The notes beneath the pieces are model-generated. The model was not told the DNA's origin, did not search any database, and saw only the letters and a program-made list of their open reading frames with translations. Source: an uncultured Victivallales bacterium (GTDB taxonomy: Bacteria > Verrucomicrobiota > Lentisphaeria > Victivallales > UBA1829). Taken from it: 64,000 bases of DNA. The first letter of the stretch is position 1; the number at the start of each line of letters is the position of its first letter. Made by a program: the position numbers and the translations under genes. The stretch lies in the NCBI GenBank assembly GCA_944391115.1, contig CALXSJ010000016.1, positions 24,695 to 88,694 of the forward strand, written 5' to 3'. Shown one piece after another: positions 8,320-17,188 of the stretch.

Positions 8320-9573
8320 ATGGGATGCAATTATGACGATGACGTGAAAAAGAATGCCGAACGCTGCTGGCAGACGGCGCTGAACATTCTGCGTCCGGAT
8401 AAAAAAACACTGGAACACGGACTGGAGCTTCATGCCGATGCTTTTGTCGCGGAATCCTACGGATTTCTGCCTGCCGCGCATGTCCGGATTGATCTTTATG
8501 ACGGGTGGATCGATCAGGGACTGCACGGAATGGAACTGCGCGACCGCTATGAAGAATATGTCCTTCTGAATTTTCTCAAGGATGGAACGAACCTGCAGGA
8601 TTTCCAGTATGCCATCCGGAAAGCCGGTGTCAACTGCATCGGAGTCAATGCCGGAATTGAAAACAATTCCGTTTCGGAACTCATCAAGCGTCTGAGCTAT
8701 TATACCTGCCTCTGCGACAGCTTTCCGGAAATCCTGCGGCGCTGCACGACGCCGGAACAGATGCTGGAAGCGAAACGCGACGGAAAACTGGCACTTGCCT
8801 TTGACACCAATGCCGTTCCGCTTCCCGGACACCTTGAAAACCTGGAACAGGCGCTTTCCTTCCTCCGGGTATTTGCCCGTCTGGGGGTGCGCATGATGCA
8901 TTTGACCTATAACCGCAGGAACCTTATCGGAGACGGCTGCGCGGAATCCGGGGATGCCGGCCTGAGCGGTTTCGGACGCTCGGTAATCGAGGAAATGAAC
9001 GCATGCGGGATTATCCCCGATCTGGCGCACAGCGGCAACCGCACTGCCATTGAGGCGGCGGAGCACTCCCGGAAACCTGTGGTCATCAGCCACAGCGCGT
9101 CTGCGGCTCTGAGCGATCATTACCGCTGCAAGCAGGACGACGCGGTGCGCGCTGTGGCAAAGTCCGGCGGCTTCATCGGAGTCTGCGCCTATCCGAAGTT
9201 TCTGCGAGGCAGCGGAGATATCGCGGCCATGCTCGATCACATCGGGCATTTCGTGGAGCTTGTCGGCGCGGATCATGTCGCCATTGCCACGGATTCCGGA
9301 GCGATGGTCGGTCCGCTGCGCTACTCCCGGAAAACATATCGCAAACTGCCGCTCTTTGATTCCTGGTGGGCGAAGGATGCGGACATATCCCCGTTCGAGG
9401 AGACCGGGGAAATGTGGGACTCCATGGCATGGACCAATTTCCCGCTGTTCACCGTCGGCATGGTGCAGCGCGGATTTTCCGACGGGGATATCCGGAAGAT
9501 TCTGGGTGAAAATTATCTGAGGGTATTGAAGGCGACGCAGACTGACGACTTCTCTTCAGTGAAAAATCATTAA
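8320..9573 (+). CDS. Peptidase M19 (membrane dipeptidase family)
   Basis: The 417-residue protein matches the M19/renal dipeptidase family. The first ligands HxD are at residues 38-40 (ELHADAF). His ligands follow at about 237 (IIPDLAHSGN) and 258 (VVISHSAS), the conserved DHYRCKQDD lies near 266, and Asp at about 325 (VAIATDSGA). The conserved LTYNRRNLIGDG block is also present. The bridging Glu that normally follows the third strand appears as Asp162 (LALAFDTNAV), which could alter the metal site. There is no signal peptide. The start is 17 bases after the pseudopilin stop. A dipeptidase in a glycan operon could act on peptide-linked glycans, but this is a guess. Confidence 0.88.
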   Translation: MGCNYDDDVKKNAERCWQTALNILRPDKKTLEHGLELHADAFVAESYGFLPAAHVRIDLYDGWIDQGLHGMELRDRYEEYVLLNFLKDGTNLQDFQYAIRKAGVNCIGVNAGIENNSVSELIKRLSYYTCLCDSFPEILRRCTTPEQMLEAKRDGKLALAFDTNAVPLPGHLENLEQALSFLRVFARLGVRMMHLTYNRRNLIGDGCAESGDAGLSGFGRSVIEEMNACGIIPDLAHSGNRTAIEAAEHSRKPVVISHSASAALSDHYRCKQDDAVRAVAKSGGFIGVCAYPKFLRGSGDIAAMLDHIGHFVELVGADHVAIATDSGAMVGPLRYSRKTYRKLPLFDSWWAKDADISPFEETGEMWDSMAWTNFPLFTVGMVQRGFSDGDIRKILGENYLRVLKATQTDDFSSVKNH

Positions 9574-9597
9574 TTTCATAATCCGCTGGAGAATAAT

Positions 9598-12500
9598 ATG
9601 ATGCGGCAAATCCTGTTGAAATCCTGTTTCTGTTTCCTGACTGCAGCCCTGCTGCATGGCGCGGAATATTATGTCGGAGAGAACGCGCAGTTCAAAACGA
9701 TCGGAGAAGGTATCCGGGCGATGAAGCCCGGCGATACGCTGACGATTCTTCCCGGCACATATTTTGAATCCGTGGAACATGCCGGACTCGGCAATGCGGA
9801 GAAGAAAACCGTGATTCGTGCGCAGCGGGCAGGAAGTGTCCTGCTGCGGGGCGACAAGGAGGCGCCGGTCTTTCATCCTGTTTTCGGCACCAGATTCACC
9901 TTTGTCTGCGACTGGAAGGAGAATGCCCTTGCCGTCAATGAACGCGACTCTCTCAAGATTCTGCTGCCGTCGGCGACACTTCGCGATCTGGAATTTGAGC
10001 GCGGACGTTTTTTTCATGACAGGAAGAACGGTAAACTGTATATTTCCACAACTGACGGCGAGCTTCCGTCCCGGCATTATTACACGGTCTCCGTGATCCG
10101 CGGCAGCGGAATTTTCCTGAAAAATCCGGTCAATGTGACAATCGACGGCCTTTATGTCACGGGATTCTATTCTCATGAACGGGTGGAAAACCGCATGAGT
10201 TCCGCGCTTTACGGAATCCGCATCAATTTCGGAATCAACTGCACGATTCGCAACTGCCGCGCGTTTTTCAATGCCAACGGGATCCACAGCGGACACGGCG
10301 ACGGCAATATTCTGGAAAATTGCACCGTCTACGCAAACGGTTCCCACAATCCCTCCTCCGGCGGGCAGCTGGTGATCTGGGGGCCGGTCAAAAACAGTGT
10401 GATCCGGAACTGCGTCTCTTTTTTCAGCGCGAAACCGGACGGTCCCGTCGGCATCCGCATTTACGGCGGCCGGGGTGAAAACTGCCGCATTGAAAATTGC
10501 ATTTCATTCGGAGAACAGGCAACCGCAATCAAACTGAATGAGAACATCAACAGCTGGTGCATCGGCAATTACAGTGAAGGCGGTCTGGACGCGCTCTATA
10601 CCCGCGGCAATACCGCGGGAGGGATTAACGGATATAAGACAAATGATCCCGATCTGCTGAGAATTGACCGCATCCGGCGCGATCAGCGGAATGTGCTGTT
10701 TGCCGATCCGGATCGCCACGATTACCGTCCGCAGGAGGGGGCGCCGGGCGTCTCCAGAGGGCTGCCCGACCGGAACAATGTCTTTTTCGTATCGCCTTTC
10801 GGCAATGATTCCGCTTCCGGACGCTCCCTCAAAAACGCCTGGAAAACCTTGAGGAATCTGAAACCGGATTCCACCGTTTACCTGCTGCCCGGCGTTTACG
10901 GGGCGCAGAAGATCACGGTTCCCCGTGTCCTGCTTTCCACGCGCGGCACAGGAGCGAAAGCCATTTTCAACGATACTTTTTCCATTGCGGCTTCCGATGT
11001 GCGTCTTCGCGACCTGAACTTCATCAAAGGCAAGGTTTCCGTGTCCGGAGCGAATGCCCGCATCGAAGGATGCGGTTTTCATGTCCCGTTGAAAATCACG
11101 GGAAAAAACGCGCAGATTTTTCACAACGCCTTTACCGTGGCTCCGGAATGGGATGGGACAGCGTCGGCGCACAGCAATCTGCTGCCGGACACGAGGCCGG
11201 AACCGCTCTATTCCGATGCGGCGGGAGGTGATTTCACTCTGAAAAATGCGGAGATGTTCGCCGGGCGCGGCTTTGATGCTCTGCCGGTCGGTCCGTACCG
11301 GCTGCTGCGCGAAGCGAAGCCTGCCAGAATTACCGGTCCTTTTGTCCGCTCTGTGACGGCGACCACCGCCAACATCGAATGGTGGACCGACCGCAGCGAC
11401 GTCAGTTCCGAACTTTACTGGGGAGCGGATCCCTCCTGCGGGAAAAAAGTCGGGAAAGGATATGCGGGAGGCAGTTATCATTCCGCCGCGATTACCGGAC
11501 TGGAGCCGGGGAGGAAATATTATTTCCGCATTGCCTCCCGTTCCCCGCTGCGGGAACACCATTCCAACACGGAACTTGCCATCGCCGACAAATTCAAGGC
11601 GCGCGAACTGGTCAAATCGGAAGTTGCGGAATTCAAAACGGCTTCCGCGGAGGCGCCGCGCCGGGAATATTTCGTGTCGCCGGCAGGGAATGACGCCAAT
11701 CCGGGAACAAAAGGCGCCCCCCTGGCTTCCATTTCACATGCCATGGATCTTGCTCTCGCCGGAGATACCGTTACGGTGGAACCGGGGATCTACAGCGAAC
11801 ATGTCATGTTCCGGTCCGGCGGGGACCAGGGACGTGAAATTCTGCTTCGTTCTGCGGTTCCGGGCCGGGCCGTTATTGACGGACGCCGCAGGATCCCCGT
11901 CATTATGACGCTGGAGAACAAATCGCATGTCACGGTGGATGGATTCACCTTCCGGAATGTGGCGGGGACACAGGGCGCCTGCCTGCGCATCAGCAACGGC
12001 AGGGAGATTGCGGTCCGGCGCTGCTTTTCGGACGGACGCTCCAGCAGCTATACCCCCGGACTGGTGAGGGCGGAGTTTGCAGAAAATCTGCTGCTGGACA
12101 ATTGCGTAATCATCAGCAGTTTTTTCGGCGGCATGTTCATGCGCTGTCCCGGTCTGGTCGTGAAAAACTGCGTCTGGTATCTGAATGCCCGGCATATTTA
12201 TGTACACAATCAGCCGGATGAACCCATGCTGTTTGAAAACTGCCTTATGGCGGAAAACCTTGCACTGAAACATGTTCTGGAATTCTTCCGGGTATGGCAT
12301 CTGGAGGCTCTGAAGGTAAGAAACTGCGCATTCCATCTGCGGATGCCGAAGGAGCATCGCACAATGGTTGCCTTCCTCCGAAAAAACGGTGACCGGGTTG
12401 ACCGCCAGCTCAAATGGCCGGAACTGAAAGCGGGCGGAGTCGATATGAGCGGCACCATTTTCGGAGATCCCCAATGGAACATCCTTCCGAAGGGGCTGAT

Positions 12501-12720
12501 GATGTTTTCCACTCCGCCGGAACTGGAAAAGAACCCGGAGGCTCTGGTCCGGCATTATTACAAAGAGGCGGCGCGTTTCAGCCGCACATACCGTGAAGCG
12601 GAATTGGGGGAGAAGCAGACTCCTTATGATTATGCAGCATGGAAGATCGAGGATTTCATTTCGCGCAATCCGGAATTTCTGAAAAGGAAAATCGGTTTGC
12701 TTCCGGAAGCGTTTCAGTGA
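9598..12720 (+). CDS. Large secreted right-handed beta-helix protein with three DUF1565-like units
   Basis: The 1040-residue protein has a signal peptide (QILLKSCFCFLTAALLHG). It then has three repeats of a strand-GND-proline pattern: YYVGENAQFKTIGEGIRA (about residue 23), FFVSPFGNDSASGRS (about 397) and YFVSPAGNDANPG (about 692). Each is followed by a VYLLPGVY/VTVEPGIY strand and many beta-helix turns (IRNCRAFFNANG, VKNCVWYLNAR). Between the second and third lies a fibronectin-III-like segment (about 580-680, TTANIEWWTDRS to ITGLEPGRKYYFRIAS). Such proteins are polysaccharide lyases or isomerase-like epimerases acting outside the cytoplasm. GGAGA precedes the start, and an ATG two codons in is an alternative. 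It is the last gene of the operon. Confidence 0.8.
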   Translation: MMRQILLKSCFCFLTAALLHGAEYYVGENAQFKTIGEGIRAMKPGDTLTILPGTYFESVEHAGLGNAEKKTVIRAQRAGSVLLRGDKEAPVFHPVFGTRFTFVCDWKENALAVNERDSLKILLPSATLRDLEFERGRFFHDRKNGKLYISTTDGELPSRHYYTVSVIRGSGIFLKNPVNVTIDGLYVTGFYSHERVENRMSSALYGIRINFGINCTIRNCRAFFNANGIHSGHGDGNILENCTVYANGSHNPSSGGQLVIWGPVKNSVIRNCVSFFSAKPDGPVGIRIYGGRGENCRIENCISFGEQATAIKLNENINSWCIGNYSEGGLDALYTRGNTAGGINGYKTNDPDLLRIDRIRRDQRNVLFADPDRHDYRPQEGAPGVSRGLPDRNNVFFVSPFGNDSASGRSLKNAWKTLRNLKPDSTVYLLPGVYGAQKITVPRVLLSTRGTGAKAIFNDTFSIAASDVRLRDLNFIKGKVSVSGANARIEGCGFHVPLKITGKNAQIFHNAFTVAPEWDGTASAHSNLLPDTRPEPLYSDAAGGDFTLKNAEMFAGRGFDALPVGPYRLLREAKPARITGPFVRSVTATTANIEWWTDRSDVSSELYWGADPSCGKKVGKGYAGGSYHSAAITGLEPGRKYYFRIASRSPLREHHSNTELAIADKFKARELVKSEVAEFKTASAEAPRREYFVSPAGNDANPGTKGAPLASISHAMDLALAGDTVTVEPGIYSEHVMFRSGGDQGREILLRSAVPGRAVIDGRRRIPVIMTLENKSHVTVDGFTFRNVAGTQGACLRISNGREIAVRRCFSDGRSSSYTPGLVRAEFAENLLLDNCVIISSFFGGMFMRCPGLVVKNCVWYLNARHIYVHNQPDEPMLFENCLMAENLALKHVLEFFRVWHLEALKVRNCAFHLRMPKEHRTMVAFLRKNGDRVDRQLKWPELKAGGVDMSGTIFGDPQWNILPKGLMMFSTPPELEKNPEALVRHYYKEAARFSRTYREAELGEKQTPYDYAAWKIEDFISRNPEFLKRKIGLLPEAFQ

Positions 12721-13147
12721 GAAAATCCGCCTTCCTGTCACGGCGCCCGGCGGCCGGTTCAGGCCTGTGTCGGAAGATCGTCGGGAACATCGGGAAATGC
12801 AGCGGAATCCTTCTGATTTCACCACCGTATCGTTCCGGCGTCATCTCCCCGCATCCTGCTTGACATGGAAGATTGCCCTCCTGCGGACCGGAGCGGAAAA
12901 GCTCCCCGGATATTTTCCGGCTGAGATGCTGGATGGAGTCATCACTCTTCTCCGCGGGATTGTGGACGGGCACGATCCGCCGCGGCGGAATGCCTGAAGG
13001 GAAAGATACTGTGCGGCAAGTTGAAATAGCTGTGCAGGCAGGTTCCGGAGGTGCAGTCCCGATCCCTCGCGTGCCCGGCTCCGGGCAGTTCCTTCATGTT
13101 TGAAATCCGCCCCTTTCTTGCCCTGTGGAATATGCATGTCAGCCAAA
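12721..13147. other. Intergenic stretch, nothing recognised
   Basis: These 427 bases between the beta-helix gene and the upstream palindrome at 13148 carry only short overlapping open frames. None has a ribosome binding site or a family match. No T-tract terminator is clear. The base composition turns AT-rich at the right end, where regulatory sites begin. Confidence 0.45.
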
Positions 13148-13160
13148 TTGATTAAGTCAA
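13148..13160. promoter_or_regulatory. Distal palindrome, candidate enhancer-binding site
   Basis: TTGATTAAGTCAA is a near-perfect palindrome that matches the second site at 13247-13259 at 12 of 13 positions. It lies about 215 bases upstream of the transcription start expected from the sigma-54 promoter match at 13343. Confidence 0.5.
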
Positions 13161-13245
13161 GATTTCTTATAAAAAAATTAATTCCCCATGGTAAAATATA
13201 AAAGGCATGCTAAAATAGAATCTGGCGGATCAGGATTATATTAAT

Positions 13246-13260
13246 ATTGACTTAGTCAAT
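13246..13260. promoter_or_regulatory. Proximal palindrome, candidate enhancer-binding site
   Basis: ATTGACTTAGTCAAT is a perfect 7-1-7 palindrome. It lies 99 bases after the start of the similar palindrome at 13148 and about 115 bases upstream of the expected start of a sigma-54 promoter. This is a typical distance for an activator of sigma-54 polymerase. A MarR-type operator would be the other reading. Confidence 0.55.
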
Positions 13261-13342
13261 ATGTCAAAGCGTGGAGTCAAGGCAGGCCCGGCCGGCCGGA
13301 AGAACGTGTTTCATGGCTCGTTTTATCAGCGGCCTGGCCGTG

Positions 13343-13358
13343 TGGCATACGCTTTGCA
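13343..13358 (+). promoter_or_regulatory. Sigma-54 (-24/-12) promoter
   Basis: TGGCATACGCTTTGCA matches the RpoN consensus TGGCAYRNNNNTTGCW at every fixed position, with GG and GC ten bases apart. It predicts a transcript starting near 13369, just before the ATG at 13390. This also rules out the longer in-frame starts at 13261 and 13360 for the downstream gene. Confidence 0.65.
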
Positions 13359-13389
13359 CATGAAGCAAATAACCACGGACTGTTTTTTC

Positions 13390-13956
13390 ATGGAATGGAA
13401 TCGCAAATTTCCTGCGGCGGCACTCTGCGGACTTTTTTTCTGCGGAATGCTTGACGGACGCGAATATTGTTACCCGATGGAGAAAGACAGTGATTTCAGG
13501 GCGACCTTCAAACGGGATTTTGACAAAGTCTGTTATGTTCCGAACGGAGTGACAGGCCGTTGTTTCAAGGCAGTGGTTCCTGCGGACAGCGGAAAGGGAT
13601 TCACGGTGCATTCCGGCAATCGTCAATACACCCGTTTTCCCGTGGAACTGCATGTTTCAGGCATGTTCAAAGGGAAAGGAACTTTTACCATCGGTTTCAT
13701 TGTCTACAACCGTCAGGGGAAAATCTACTGGATTACCAAAGCGCCGGGTTCCTCCTCTCCTCCTTTTTCCATTCATTCCGACCGTTGGGAGAAGAAATAC
13801 TTTCTATTCCGCCCTTCCGAGGAAAATGTTCAGGAAATCACCGGCTTTCTGACCATGGTTTCTCTGTCGCCGGGTTCGGAGATCTATATGGATGACATTC
13901 GGACAAGAATCATGGAGCGGCCTGCCGCTGCCGGTAGAGATGGATCCGGACGATGA
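13390..13956 (+). CDS. Secreted protein, probable carbohydrate-binding module
   Basis: I place the start at ATG 13390 (188 residues) because it follows the sigma-54 promoter and gives a clean signal peptide (WNRKFPAAALCGLFFCGML). Earlier in-frame ATGs at 13261 and 13360 lie upstream of, or on, the predicted transcription start. No good ribosome binding site is visible. The mature part looks like a CBM4/9-type jelly roll: residues such as GTFTIGFIVYNRQGKIYWIT and PGSEIYMDDIRTRI match the pattern of the last strands, where a metal-binding Asp is common. It is the first gene of an operon with a NagA-like deacetylase. Its substrate is not known. Confidence 0.55.
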   Translation: MEWNRKFPAAALCGLFFCGMLDGREYCYPMEKDSDFRATFKRDFDKVCYVPNGVTGRCFKAVVPADSGKGFTVHSGNRQYTRFPVELHVSGMFKGKGTFTIGFIVYNRQGKIYWITKAPGSSSPPFSIHSDRWEKKYFLFRPSEENVQEITGFLTMVSLSPGSEIYMDDIRTRIMERPAAAGRDGSGR

Positions 13957-13996
13957 ATCGGGAGCAAAAGGCGAACAGGGATTCAGGAAGCAGCTT

Positions 13997-14917
13997 ATGT
14001 TTTTCGAATATCATTTTCACGGATGCATCGGTCACAAGACCACGGAACTGAACCGCGAGGCGTATGAGGAGATGTCCGTCTTCCTGAAAGAGGAGGGAGA
14101 GACCGACGCCTTTCTTGCCGCATTTTCCGCTGCCCCGATCGACAATCTGACGGCATGTCTGGAATTCTGCGGGGAACTGATGCATGGGCCGCCGCTCTCC
14201 GGAGCGCAGCTCACGGGCGTTTATCTGGAAGGACCGTTTGTCCGTCTGGCGGGCGGCATGACCGAATCCCTGCTGGCGGCGCCGTCCCTGAAAGCGGCGA
14301 AACGCCTGGTTTCCGCCGGACGCGGCATCATCAGAAATGTAACCGTAGCCCCGGAACTCTCCGGAATCCTGCCTGTCATTGAATGTTTTGCTTCGGAGGG
14401 GATTCCTGTTTCCGCCGGTCATTTTTCCTGTTCCCCGGAAATGCTGAATACGGCGGTTTCCGCCGGACTCTCTTCAATTACGCACTTCTGCAACAATGGC
14501 GAAGGAGCTTTGCGGAACGAAAACGGGGTCTATTTCACAGAAGGTCCCTTCCTCGATATTCTTGCCGACGACCGTCTGACGGTGGAAATGATCTGCGACG
14601 GCATACATGTGAATCCGAAATTAATCAAAACCGTCTGGCGCGCCAAAGGCCGTGAACGGTTCATCGCCATCACGGACGGGTGTGCCGCCACCGGACTTCC
14701 CGGCAAACGACTGGTCTTTCCGGATCCCGCCGGAACTCCGGCGGAATTCGACGTGCGCAACGGCGCGCTTTATATCGCCGGAACCGGAAAACTCACGGGA
14801 AGTCTGGCAACCATGAAGCGGATTCATCAAAACTTAATTCAATTCTGCGGAATGACCGATGCAGACGCCGCATACGCCTGCTCCGGCCTGCCGCGCAAAA
14901 AAGCAGGAGTTCTTTAA
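13997..14917 (+). CDS. NagA-like N-acetylglucosamine-6-phosphate deacetylase, compact form
   Basis: ATG 13997 has AGGAAG six bases upstream; earlier ATGs overlap the preceding gene. The 306-residue protein keeps the amidohydrolase metal and catalytic residues. These are HFHG at residues 6-9, YLEGP with Glu78, SAGH with His142, ITHF with His163, CDGIH with His204, and the catalytic Asp227 in ITDGCAATG. It also has the GKLTGSLATM loop. NagA removes the acetyl group from GlcNAc-6-phosphate. Normal NagA has about 380 residues with a beta-sandwich made from both ends. Here both the N-terminal strands and the C-terminal strands are missing, yet the reading frame and spacing to neighbours are intact. 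The next gene starts directly after the stop. Confidence 0.8.
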   Translation: MFFEYHFHGCIGHKTTELNREAYEEMSVFLKEEGETDAFLAAFSAAPIDNLTACLEFCGELMHGPPLSGAQLTGVYLEGPFVRLAGGMTESLLAAPSLKAAKRLVSAGRGIIRNVTVAPELSGILPVIECFASEGIPVSAGHFSCSPEMLNTAVSAGLSSITHFCNNGEGALRNENGVYFTEGPFLDILADDRLTVEMICDGIHVNPKLIKTVWRAKGRERFIAITDGCAATGLPGKRLVFPDPAGTPAEFDVRNGALYIAGTGKLTGSLATMKRIHQNLIQFCGMTDADAAYACSGLPRKKAGVL

Positions 14918-17176
14918 ATGCATGAGGAAATCTGGGCCCGCCAGCGGATGATCGCGGACTACACAGGCAGGGCGCGTTATTACAAGCTGGCGGAGCTGCC
15001 GGAACGTCAGGCGGAACTGATCCGCGGAGAAAAAGCCGTGGTGGTTTGCGGAAATCTGCTGCGCGCCTATGTCTTCGAACGGAATCTCTGGCGCAAAAAA
15101 GCGGAATCCGATCTGGGCGAAGTCCGGGAAGTGACGTCCGGCAAAGATCACATTCTGATTGAAAGCGCCGCCGGTTCCGAGCGCATCACCGTTGCGGAGG
15201 ATCCACTTGAAAAGGAAGTTTATTTTGTGCGTGATGTGCATTACCGCAATGCCGGAGAGGCCGTTTTCCGTTCCAGTTATTTCAATGAGGGGCCGATCGC
15301 CGATTTCACTTATGTCTCTTACAAATGGATGTCGCGCAAGATGAATCAGGGCGGATATCCCTTCAGCAAAGAGTGGAGCGATTATCTCGCCACTGCGGCG
15401 AACAACCGGATTTTCTACACCTGTTCCGGCCATCTCTACTTCGGGGAAGCCTATCTGGAAACGGAGCTGGACCGCATTTCCGACACGGAGCGCGAAGATA
15501 CGGAACTGGCGCATGTTTTCAGACTGCGCAGGCCCGTGAACGGTCCGCTGGATCTGCGGTATTTCTGGTTTTTCGGAAAAGGCGGCGAGGAACATGCCGG
15601 CGTGCTTTCCAATGTGATGTGGCATCTGGACAAATCGCCGGTGCACGTTCCGCAGACCGATATGCACGACTTCGTGGAAAAACTGGTTTCGATCTGGCCG
15701 CGTTCCGAGCTCAAGGGGGAGGAAGAGGCGGATCATTACGCCGCACACTATTTTGCGGAATTCTTCGGACAGTTCAAGAATGGTTATCGTCCGCCGGATC
15801 AGTTCGGCTGCTCCTGGCTGGAATACGATCTGCTCAAAGCCAACGAGTTTTACCGCCGCTGGAAACTGACGGGAAAAGCCGAATACCGGGAACGCACGGT
15901 GAAACTGCTGAACTTTTATCTTTATCATCATTACGCCGGCGCTTCGAAACTGACTTATCCCTTCCATACCGGCGACTTCATGAAAAACATCATGCCGTTC
16001 TGCGAAAAAACCGGCTGGGGGGCGCCTTTCGAGGCGGAGGCGCTGGATTCGCTGGCTCTGCCGGAAATGATCTTCGACGCCATGACGCTGTATCTGCAGG
16101 ACGAGACGCTGTTCCAGAGCCAATATCCGTTTGACATTCTGGATGATGTGCTGAAACTGCAGCAGCCGGACGGACATTTCCGCCGTCTCTACAATTCGGA
16201 TCTTGCGCCGAAGGAAAAAGCAGGCTGGATCAGCCAGTATTCCGAGACACAGACCTGGATCCCCGCGCTTGTCAAGCTGTATCAGGCGACAGGAGACGAA
16301 CGGCTGCGCGCCGCTTATCTGAAAACTGCGGAACGCTGTCTTCTGGATCTGGAGGAATCGGGGATGTTTTCCATGGGGGGCTGTGAAACGGATTACCCGG
16401 ATTTCTGGGATGTGGACGGCTACCGCACCATGCTCTGGGCGTTCCTGGATCTCTACGATCAGGAAAAGGACGCCAAATGGCTTGCCGCCGCGGAAAAGGT
16501 CCAGCTCTACGGCAATATCATGCAGATGGGTTACAATGTACCGAATGTGCCGGGCAGTTTCTACGACCGTATCTCCTGGAAGTCCCGCGGCATGATCGCA
16601 ACAAGTTATTACACCTGGCCGGATTACTCCCGCACCCAGTGCACCGCCACCGGCAATCAGTCCGTGGCATGGGTCGCGTATCTGCTGATGCGTCTTTACA
16701 GAGCCACCGGAAAGGCCGTTTACATGGAACGCGGCATCGCGGCATTCCGTCAGGTCATGCTGCACCGGGACGGGAAGAGTCTGGAAGGGAATCCTCACAG
16801 GGATCAGATCCTTTACAGCATCTACGAGAACAATCCGCAGATGGACGACGAATCCGGTCTTTACAAGCACAGCTACCCGGAAAACAGCTATTCCCTCTTC
16901 ATCGACCTTTATCTGTATCTCGGCGTCATTCTGCGGGAATTCGGCGGCGTCAGCGTCGATACCCGGCGGAAACAGGCATTTGGACTGGATTGCGTCAAAA
17001 TTGTGAGCGCGGACTGGAACAAAGGAGTGCTTGTCATTCAGAATGAGCTGAATCGGGACCACATCACCTCTTTGTTCATGAACGGAAAAGATAGCGGCAA
17101 GATTTCTTTCTGCGCAGGGGAAGTCAAACGCATTTCGCTTGCAGAACAGGCAGAAACAGCCGGCTGTCAATTTTAA
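14918..17176 (+). CDS. Large cytoplasmic alpha/alpha-toroid protein, glycoside-hydrolase-like, function unknown
   Basis: The 752-residue protein has no signal peptide. The first 250 residues are beta-rich (VYFVRDVHYRNAGEAVFRSS). Residues 270-690 show the repeated helix pairs of an (alpha/alpha)6 barrel, with motifs such as ATGDERLRAAYLKTAERC, DVDGYRTMLWAFLDLYDQEK and CTATGNQSVAWVAYLLMRLY. This fold is shared by several glycoside hydrolase and isomerase families, but I cannot assign one. The start follows the NagA-like stop with no gap, and AGGAG lies 8 bases upstream inside that gene, so the two are translationally coupled. With the deacetylase and a creatininase-family hydrolase it probably processes an amino sugar. 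Confidence 0.7.
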   Translation: MHEEIWARQRMIADYTGRARYYKLAELPERQAELIRGEKAVVVCGNLLRAYVFERNLWRKKAESDLGEVREVTSGKDHILIESAAGSERITVAEDPLEKEVYFVRDVHYRNAGEAVFRSSYFNEGPIADFTYVSYKWMSRKMNQGGYPFSKEWSDYLATAANNRIFYTCSGHLYFGEAYLETELDRISDTEREDTELAHVFRLRRPVNGPLDLRYFWFFGKGGEEHAGVLSNVMWHLDKSPVHVPQTDMHDFVEKLVSIWPRSELKGEEEADHYAAHYFAEFFGQFKNGYRPPDQFGCSWLEYDLLKANEFYRRWKLTGKAEYRERTVKLLNFYLYHHYAGASKLTYPFHTGDFMKNIMPFCEKTGWGAPFEAEALDSLALPEMIFDAMTLYLQDETLFQSQYPFDILDDVLKLQQPDGHFRRLYNSDLAPKEKAGWISQYSETQTWIPALVKLYQATGDERLRAAYLKTAERCLLDLEESGMFSMGGCETDYPDFWDVDGYRTMLWAFLDLYDQEKDAKWLAAAEKVQLYGNIMQMGYNVPNVPGSFYDRISWKSRGMIATSYYTWPDYSRTQCTATGNQSVAWVAYLLMRLYRATGKAVYMERGIAAFRQVMLHRDGKSLEGNPHRDQILYSIYENNPQMDDESGLYKHSYPENSYSLFIDLYLYLGVILREFGGVSVDTRRKQAFGLDCVKIVSADWNKGVLVIQNELNRDHITSLFMNGKDSGKISFCAGEVKRISLAEQAETAGCQF

Positions 17177-17188
17177 GGAGGAGGAAGA

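Noticed and set aside
13261..13389. Longer start for the secreted protein gene at 13261 or 13360
   Set aside because: Both precede the transcription start predicted by the sigma-54 match, and they would bury the signal peptide.
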